Origin: Hetaerina americana
Lineage: Eukaryota; Arthropoda; Insecta; Odonata; Calopterygidae
Direction: 5' to 3'
Assembly (NCBI GenBank): GCA_022747635.1
Contig: JAKTNV010000001.1
Coordinates: forward strand, 37,043,351 to 37,107,350
DNA length: 64,000 nucleotides
Numbering within the stretch: position 1 is the first letter of the stretch; each line of letters begins with the position of its first letter. A program made the translations under genes and the position numbers. A model generated the notes under the pieces. The model was not told where the DNA came from. It was given only the letters and a program-made list of their open reading frames with translations, and made no database searches. This document shows positions 60,335 through 64,000 of this stretch, piece by piece.

Positions 60335-62275
60335 AGCCAAACTATTTTCAAGCTGATTGTAAATATTTACAATTTAAATTGGAAATTACATCATTTAAGT
60401 AAAAATAAGGTTATAATATTCCGCGGAAAATTTGGACTCGAGTCGACAATGTATTACACTCCCAACTTATTTACCGCCGGGGAAAATGCCCTCAATGCAT
60501 CGCCTTAGAAATGTACCTGGTTCTCTCAAAGAACATCAGAATTATCTTACGTTCTGTCGTGTTCAGATTTTGCATTGTACGTGCGGGCTAAATTAGTCCA
60601 AACACATCTGGCCCGATGATGATACGCTGTATCTAAAAAGGTCGCAGGAAAGTTATAAATTGTGGAAAAGCCGAGGGTTTCCCTTCCTACGCGCTTTAAA
60701 TTCTAAAAATCCCAACCAGGTTTTTATGATATTGAACATCTCCTCCTGCATTATGTGGCATTAGGTACATTTTATTTGTCTTCTAGTATTTGATTTCTTA
60801 TTCTCTCTTACGTATGCATTTGTTTTCCCTTCCATTTTCCATTTTAGTCACATTTTGTACTTCCATCAATATCTCATCATTCTCATTTTCAGGAAGAAGT
60901 ATGAATTATTCCCATGTTATGGTTAATAAATATCAAAAATATTAGTGCCAATCATCAACCAGTCATAACTTAACTCGTTTTATTAACCATGTTGTACGAG
61001 ATTCTTCTTGTTGTACTCGTAGATTCTTTTCCTAACCTGATAAACACTGGATAATTTATCCATATAATGAGAGACAATCATCCAATTTTTTGGGAAGTGT
61101 TCCATAAGGATTGAACTAACTACATAGTCCAAGATAAGGTGGATATTTTTAACGCAAATTTTATTATTTTACGAGCAACATTTGCATTTCCAAATGTCAC
61201 TGGCTCTGAATTCCATAATTAACGACCAATCAAACAGGCTAAGATTCCTATTTCAGCCAACGAAGGGCAACCACTTTCAATGACATGGATATTTTTACTG
61301 CCTATTTCCATAAATATTTTCTTATGGGCACCGCTGACAACATGAACATCCACAGGGATTCTTTTAAGTTGCACAGAGTTTCCCCAGGGTCTGAAAAACC
61401 AGCTTTATGATGAAATCCAGGCCTTGGCCGGAAAGTGAACACGTATTTGGTTTTTAAAACGACCGCACATTCATTTTACTCCCTTCGTCTACGTTATCTA
61501 TATAAGTACATTTGCTAGTGACACATTTCGTCAAATTGAGATCATGATATTACATCGATGAAAAAAACTCCGATTCCGACCTAATTATTTCAAGTCTTTA
61601 ACCATTCACAGATTGCATTTAAACATGTTCACACCTTATGGAAATAGAATATACTCGTATATCCCAGGATTTTAAGAAAACTAAGCAACTAAAATTCCCA
61701 TGAAAAACCATTCAAGACAAGTATTTTTGGGGCAAAAACTTACGAAGCTCCAGGAAGAATCTGGGACGTTGTAAATCTACTAGACTTATTTCGAAAGAGA
61801 AGATATAAATGAAATTAGCATACACGATTTAACGGCGTCCTGAATACATTGATGAAAGGTAGGATTTATGAGGTGAATTTCTGAGGACCGGAATATGTAC
61901 GACAAATAATAAGAGTAATAGTGTGTAAGGAAACGATTGAGAAGCCTAGCTAAGGAAGGAACAGGAGCAGAAGAGCGGAATTCAGGGAACTAATCTTCAT
62001 ACCGATAAGAATTTAAAATGGGGAATGAATACAGGCACGTCAGTCGGAATCTTACAGTTCCGACAGGCGTTTTACAAGGTTTAGCCGCAAGGGACGAAAT
62101 TTCCTCTTCAAAGTTCACTTAACGGGGTTAATTTTCTAACAGTGCAGTAGCAGAATCTGATCGTGAGGGTAAAACTTTCCTTAATTAGGAACCCACTGGA
62201 AATTTACCCTGCAGATAACCTATGCGTAAGTAATTTAAACGCATCTAGCAATTAGAGGTACTGATATCAGTCTCC
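60335..62275. other. Unassigned AT-rich sequence
   Basis: About 1.9 kb with no recognised gene, RNA or repeat. Confidence 0.5.
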
Positions 62276-62284
62276 TCAAATTAA

Positions 62285-63020
62285 TCCATCTTTGCAATCC
62301 TCCTCCTTGCTCTCCCACTCCACCTTCCTCATGAAGTTCGTCCTCCCACCTATCCACGCCACCCCATCGAATTTATCTCTTTCCCTCGCCCCCTCCCATA
62401 GCAAATACAGCCCGTCCTTCCCTCTTCCCACCCCGTATCCTTCATCTTCCTTCAACTGTCACCAACGCCCACTTTTCGCGATAATACGGTGCCCCCCTTA
62501 CGATACAACTACATGCGGAGCAGGGGGAAGAGCGGAAAGGAGAGGAAAGGTGGGGGTGGAGGTTGGAAGCGAAGCCTTTAACGATACCGTCCTTTCACTT
62601 TGATCTATCCCGGCAGTGGTGGTGCAGCCCTCACACCCCCTCCCCCGTTCTCACTCTCCGCCACCCTCCACCCCAAACCCAACCCGCCCCGCCCCCGCCG
62701 CCCAAACTCCCAAAATCCAAATCTCTTTTCATCAACTCATTCTCCCCGGCACCCGCCCGATGATCCTCCCTCCGACACATCCCCAGTCACCACTTCATTC
62801 CGCCCCTGAAAAATGTGCGCCCCGCCCTCCCGCCTGCCCCTCGAAACGTCTGCACTCCCAACTTTGTGAGCTCACTCCGGCGGCCGCCATTTCCCTCCCC
62901 ACGGTTATTTCTCCCTCCTTCCAATAACCTTTGCTACTGCTTCCTCCACACTCAAACCCTCTGTTTATATCTCCAAACTTCGCCCTCTCCCCGAGTTACA
63001 CCGCCCCGGATTACACTTCA
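62285..63020 (+). other. Long polypyrimidine (C/T-rich) block
   Basis: The plus strand is strongly C/T-rich, apart from a purine-rich insert at about 62513-62575. Several overlapping plus frames (66-103 codons, all three phases) are Pro/Ser/His-rich. Open frames in all three phases indicate that composition keeps them open, so no gene is called. It mirrors, in the opposite orientation, the polypurine block at 44 kb. Confidence 0.6.
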
Positions 63021-63039
63021 GTCGCAGCGGCACGGGAAA

Positions 63040-64000
63040 GCAAACTTAAACTTCACATGAAAGACATGTGGGTGTGCGTTTAAGGGAAAAATCTCTTCCT
63101 TTTTTTGGCATTGCAACTGCCACGAACCACAGGCCGATTGTCACCAAATCAGGAATCATTTTTAGACCTAATAATTTACCACTATAATTAAAATGTATAA
63201 CAAGTCTAATTGTAACACCAAATTAACAAAATATGGTTTTATAACAGTGTCACCATCAAGGATAAATTCAGCTTTGGTGATCTCGCATGCTAATTTCATA
63301 TTAAATTAGGCGTGAAAATTGGCCTATTTATCATTTTATCATAAAGAAAACAAAGACTTTCACGAAGGGACTCCGGTGAGACTATAATACTAAAACTTAG
63401 CTTATGAAACGTTGGCAAAATGAATGCCGCTGCCAACAATTTAGATTTCTCCATAATCAACTACTAGTACTGACTGTTTTGGCAGCACCGAAACAGTCAT
63501 TTCAAAATTATTTTAGTAAGTACAAGGTAAGTTGAGGGTACTCAGGGAGAGACTTAAATGAAACATTCAATTCCTGACTGGGATGGAAAACTTGATGGTT
63601 TTCATAAGGAGCCATGCGCCGTTGCTTCGGGCTAAGGGATATTCAAAAATTTCCAGGGCGGATATATAGTAATCCTTTAGCCTGAAGCGTCCCTGAACCA
63701 TGGTTGGTCTGGTAACTTGAATAGTTCCAAACTAAACTTGACCTCGATTTTTTTAATCTCTCCAGTGAATCGTAATATTCATCTGAAGGTCTGAAAAAAG
63801 TGAAATACCAGCTTCTCCATAATTGAAGAAACATGGATTAGGTATCAGTTTAGAAAAAGTGAACAAGATAATCAAAACGGGTATAATTTTGAAGAAAATT
63901 ATTCATTTGCAATAAGAAATATATCGCAGAAATGACTCACGTAGGACGATCTGAGCAAAAGTGGCAATATAAATCCAGGTTTTAAAAGGATACTATATAC
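63040..64000. other. Unassigned AT-rich sequence
   Basis: No feature recognised up to the window end. Confidence 0.5.

Noticed and set aside
62292..63060. Five overlapping plus-strand Pro-rich ORFs
   Set aside because: Open in several phases at once because C/T-rich DNA lacks stop codons.

Overview
This looks like nuclear DNA of an animal, most likely an arthropod and probably an insect. The evidence is the absence of any long intact ORF, the long (TA)n microsatellites, mariner-type transposons, degraded LINE retrotransposons, tRNA-derived SINEs, and one well-supported spliced exon with consensus splice sites. I cannot name the species. Base composition alternates between AT-rich background and GC/CpG-rich patches of roughly 0.4-1.8 kb, several with strong purine/pyrimidine strand asymmetry.

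The only host protein-coding feature I can defend is a 227-bp minus-strand exon at 26436-26662. It encodes the first half of a thrombospondin type-1 repeat (WxxW tryptophans, CSRSCGGG) of an ADAMTS-like/papilin-type extracellular matrix protein. No companion exons were recognised, so much of the window may be intron or flank of one large gene (inference).

The rest is mobile and simple-sequence DNA. (1) A tRNA-derived SINE family has six recognisable copies (1.2, 17.7, 22.9, 32.0, 47.8 and 57.8 kb). (2) A second tRNA-related element at 58861-59086 is flanked by a perfect 12-bp target-site duplication and has its tRNA-like head enclosed by 30-bp inverted arms. (3) Remnants of related LINEs lie at 29.7-30.9, 35.7, 49.9, 51.8 and 54.6 kb; the first retains reverse-transcriptase motifs including FADD. 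(4) One internally deleted mariner (30991-31898) keeps both inverted termini and TA target duplications; a second, diverged mariner lies at about 37.06-37.90 kb. (5) There are six long TA-type microsatellites and a 36-bp minisatellite at 51466-51656.

Region by region: 0-1.7 kb microsatellites and a SINE fragment; 2.1-3.9 kb CpG-rich; 4-9.7 kb AT-rich, unexplained apart from a GC patch at 5.75-6.3 kb; 9.7-10.8 kb CpG-rich; 10.9-24.3 kb background with two SINEs and small GC patches; 24.3-25.1 kb GC-rich; 26.4-26.7 kb TSR exon; 29.7-32.3 kb dense transposon cluster; 35-38 kb LINE and mariner fossils; 38.7-39.3 kb CpG-rich with the longest ORF (217 codons, unrecognised); 43.9-44.7 kb polypurine block; 46.7-48.2 kb GC-rich then SINE and microsatellite; 49.9-55.5 kb LINE fossils and minisatellite; 57.8-60.3 kb SINEs, microsatellite and GC patches; 62.3-63.0 kb polypyrimidine block. 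I found no operon, CRISPR array, rRNA, convincing functional tRNA gene, or new multigene system.
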